NCBI GenBank assembly: GCA_010405405.1
Contig: MU004231.1
Span: 4,400,689 to 4,464,688, forward strand
Direction: 5' to 3'
Source: Microthyrium microscopicum
Taxonomy: Eukaryota > Ascomycota > Dothideomycetes > Microthyriales > Microthyriaceae
Length of the DNA: 64,000 nucleotides
Below are positions 61,790-64,000 of this stretch, in pieces. A program made the translations under genes and the position numbers. Every line of letters begins with the position of its first letter. Position 1 is the stretch's first letter. The notes under the pieces are model-generated. The model saw nothing but the letters and a program-made list of their open reading frames with translations, was not told the DNA's origin and did no database searches.

Positions 61790-62044
61790 TCATCCTATAA
61801 GGCTATAACTGAAGACAAGAAAAACTATTTCCTCTCTGGTAGAGCCTCCAGTCCTCCTCAGTTCGGCCACGAGCACCTCAAGGTCGGCTAGTGCACCACA
61901 ATATTGACATAATGCACATAGTCGATTGAGGATTTCCTCATCCCGACATCTTGAGGAAAGCATGCGATTGACTTCGATTTCAGCTGCTAGGTGTAGCATG
62001 CTGAGATCGCCGTGAATGGAAGTCTCGTACTGGTTTTGGCACAT
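61790..62044 (-). CDS. Possible small ORF, 84 residues, unknown
   Basis: An ATG-started frame encodes a helix-rich, charged sequence (LHLAAEIEVNRMLSSRC, ALADLEVLVAELRRTGG) to a TGA. The leucine spacing and charge look protein-like, so it could be a C-terminal exon or relic of a larger gene. No upstream exon was convincing, and no family was recognised. Confidence 0.22.
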   Translation of the reverse strand: MCQNQYETSIHGDLSMLHLAAEIEVNRMLSSRCRDEEILNRLCALCQYCGALADLEVLVAELRRTGGSTREEIVFLVFSYSLIG

Positions 62045-63856
62045 CACGAATGCTTAATGCTGTGCAATTGGCTGATTGGTTTGTCGTGGAAACTTCCCCG
62101 GCTTTGCCAATTAGTCAAGGTTCAACATGGATTTGAAAATCTACAGACATGACGATCAGCTTACATACCTCACAAAATAGAGACTTCACCCACTTTGCCA
62201 AGTGACCTTTTCGGGTATCTGTAGATATGTGCTTACAAGAGAGATGATAGCTTTTAGTGACTGAACTCCTAGAGGTAGAAGGTGCTTAAGTCTCTGAGTA
62301 CTACATTTTGTAGGATATACCATTGAAGATTTCAAATACGTGAAATGGTCAGTAAGTGAGAAGGTGTACATAAGTGTATAGTAGTTACTTGTTGTTTACG
62401 ACATGTATGGTTATCGCGACCACTAACATGACTTTGCTGCACTGCCATTCTTTTGTTATGATGAAAAAAATAGACCAGTAGCTGATGTCTGTCTAACAAG
62501 TCATTTTCTGAGCGCGCCTCGGAGAACCATTGGAAAAATATTAAGCATTGACTGTTTTCCAATATTCTCATGATTTGGCACTCGTAAGGCAGGCTAAAAG
62601 TCATCAGTTACTTCTGGATCAAGCTCCCACCTCACACTCTGGAATTACCATTGGCTTGGTGAATTGAGCAACACCACAGAGCCGCTTTATTTACAAAAAT
62701 CCGATGTGCCCGTGAAGAGGGAAGAGGAAGCGTGGTAGTCCACTATACAAGGCTGAGCTAGCATATGATTGGCTGAACTAATCTAGCTCCCTTAGTTCCC
62801 ACATTACTCTAATTCTAAGATTGCAGTAGCCTTTTTTCCGGTATATACTCCGTGATTGTTTTTGATCCGCATAAGATCCTCTATGACCTTTCTAGAAGTC
62901 ATAAAGAGGAAGAGCAGACTGGCTTACTTCTGGGTAACCTTCTGACTCCTGAGAAACGACTTTTGAACTTGTAGCAGCGCTGTCGTGGGCGAACTGGGTC
63001 TGGAACTCCTACAGCCTCGCCGGCACGACCAGCTTCCGTACTAGACTAGTTCGATACGCTACTACAAATACATAATTGGTCCTTTATACCATCATTCCTC
63101 ACGATCGTACATTATTGAATTGTCAAGACATATCTCCGATCACTCAAATTTCTGAGAAAAACTATGTTTACTCGCTGTGTCATAAGTGACGTACGCTCGT
63201 TGGCAAGAGTTAAACATTCCCGATGTTTCAGTGTATCCGAATGAAAAGTGGAGGCCGTGAAACGCGCAGGTCAGATTCGTTCTTATTTTTAGCCGCCACC
63301 ACGCCAGTTCGGGAAGTGGCCTTAACTTTGTTTCCGCATCAGATGGTTGTTGTTTTTCTCACGGAACTTGCCTTCCGTAATTGTTCGTTGTTATCGCAGC
63401 TAGATGTCATAGAACAGTAATATGTTACACATAATTGGCTAATGGATGTTGAATTACAGACAGGTCACGAAACCCTACAACAACACTAGTATTGCAAAAG
63501 TACCTAGGTATTGATTGCCGTTACGCGTAGCGATTGATGTTCTGCAGATGCTGAGGTAAGTTTGTAGAAAACAAGTGGAGTTATGTCAGATTTCTATTTT
63601 ACGAAGCAATGCGATTCGGTAACTTCCGTGCCTGGTCCTTGCATATGGCAGGATGGGGAAGGTTATGACGGGTTTTGGTTGTTGAAATCGCTTCGGGTGT
63701 TGCTCAGGGGCATCTTGGAATGGAAAGGATGTGATACTCAGCCACCTACGATTCATTGGTGAGACAAACATCACCCTATTTTCTGACCGAATCCAGTATT
63801 TGAAAAGAGCTTAAAGCTGCTTGTCTGCTGATATTGTTTCGGCGTTTCTGTTTTCG

Positions 63857-63863
63857 TATAAAA
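63857..63863 (+). promoter_or_regulatory. TATA box of the right-edge gene
   Basis: TATAAAA lies 67-73 bp upstream of the ATG at 63930 and is followed by a CT/CA-rich leader. This is a good spacing for a fungal promoter. Confidence 0.6.
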
Positions 63864-63929
63864 TCTGCTCAAATCATCTCATTATATTCCCTAACTCTAA
63901 ACCTTTAAACTTGAGCTTATATCAACATC

Positions 63930-64000
63930 ATGGTTTCTTCAAAGATCTTTGCCGCTGCCGCGCTTGCGAGTATCGCGTCTGCCATTGACCATCAGGTCAA
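63930..64000 (+). CDS. Secreted protein, 5' end only (cut by window edge)
   Basis: The ATG in context AACATCATGG starts MVSSKIFAAAALASIASAID, a textbook signal peptide with basic n-region, Ala/Leu core and an ASA cleavage site. Only 23 codons are present before the window ends, so the mature protein is unknown. A TATA box stands at the expected distance upstream. It is the nearest gene to the peptide-precursor locus on that side, about 4.9 kb away, and need not be related. Confidence 0.7.
   Translation, partial: MVSSKIFAAAALASIASAIDHQV

Larger units (their letters stand above)
59006..63929. other. Gene-poor region, about 4.9 kb
   Basis: No conserved gene, RNA gene or clear transposon was recognised on either strand. 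One short frame (61790-62044, minus) has coding-like codons. Composition is moderately AT-rich without the RIP signature of the left end. Confidence 0.45.

Overview
The window reads as nuclear DNA of a filamentous ascomycete (Pezizomycotina). The evidence is many short introns (about 44-60 bp with GTAAGT-like donors, CTRAC-like branch points and YAG acceptors), a block of AT-rich DNA bearing the mark of repeat-induced point mutation (RIP), and fungal gene families (ferrichrome-type NRPS, Afi1, Inn1/Fic1, Imh1 golgin, SRPK, GH114). A helotialean (Leotiomycetes) host is a guess only. Exon joins below were made by eye; every spliced CDS given as whole adds up to a multiple of three.

Layout. 1-6180 is a RIP-degraded repeat block with fossils of a Ty3/gypsy chromovirus and a Ty1/copia element. 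7.2-9.1 kb is a disordered/coiled-coil protein gene. 10.1-11.4 kb is an aldo/keto reductase with a possible mitochondrial leader. 11.7-25.4 kb is one 4526-residue ferrichrome-type siderophore synthetase on the minus strand; two small introns split it into what look like two genes. 26.5-27.5 kb is an unknown protein. 28.1-33.1 kb is a divergent pair, lunapark (ER junctions) and an Imh1-type GRIP golgin (trans-Golgi). 34.5-36.8 kb is an SR-protein kinase. 37.5-40.5 kb is an Inn1/Fic1-type C2 cytokinesis protein. 42.2-43.3 kb is an unknown protein. 44.2-46.1 kb is a ZIFL-like MFS transporter, convergent with a fungal ferroportin (46.2-47.8 kb). 48.2-49.9 kb is a BCS1-type AAA ATPase. 52.0-52.9 kb is a secreted GH114 enzyme. 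53.2-54.2 kb (EF-hand protein) and 54.6-57.1 kb (Afi1) form another divergent pair.

From 57.1 kb on the window is gene-poor, but it holds the most unusual locus: a six-exon minus-strand gene (57675-59005) with no long ORF. It encodes a 155-residue secreted precursor made of five cysteine-bearing repeats separated by nine dibasic (Kex2-type) sites, largely one repeat unit per exon. It should release four identical octapeptides (HDACPTNM) and a set of HDGNGPC-type peptides. At the right edge another signal-peptide gene starts and is cut off.

Iron is a loose theme (siderophore synthetase, ferroportin, a GATA-site cluster upstream of the synthetase), but no ornithine monooxygenase, acyltransferase or siderophore transporter is visible, so this is not a complete siderophore cluster.
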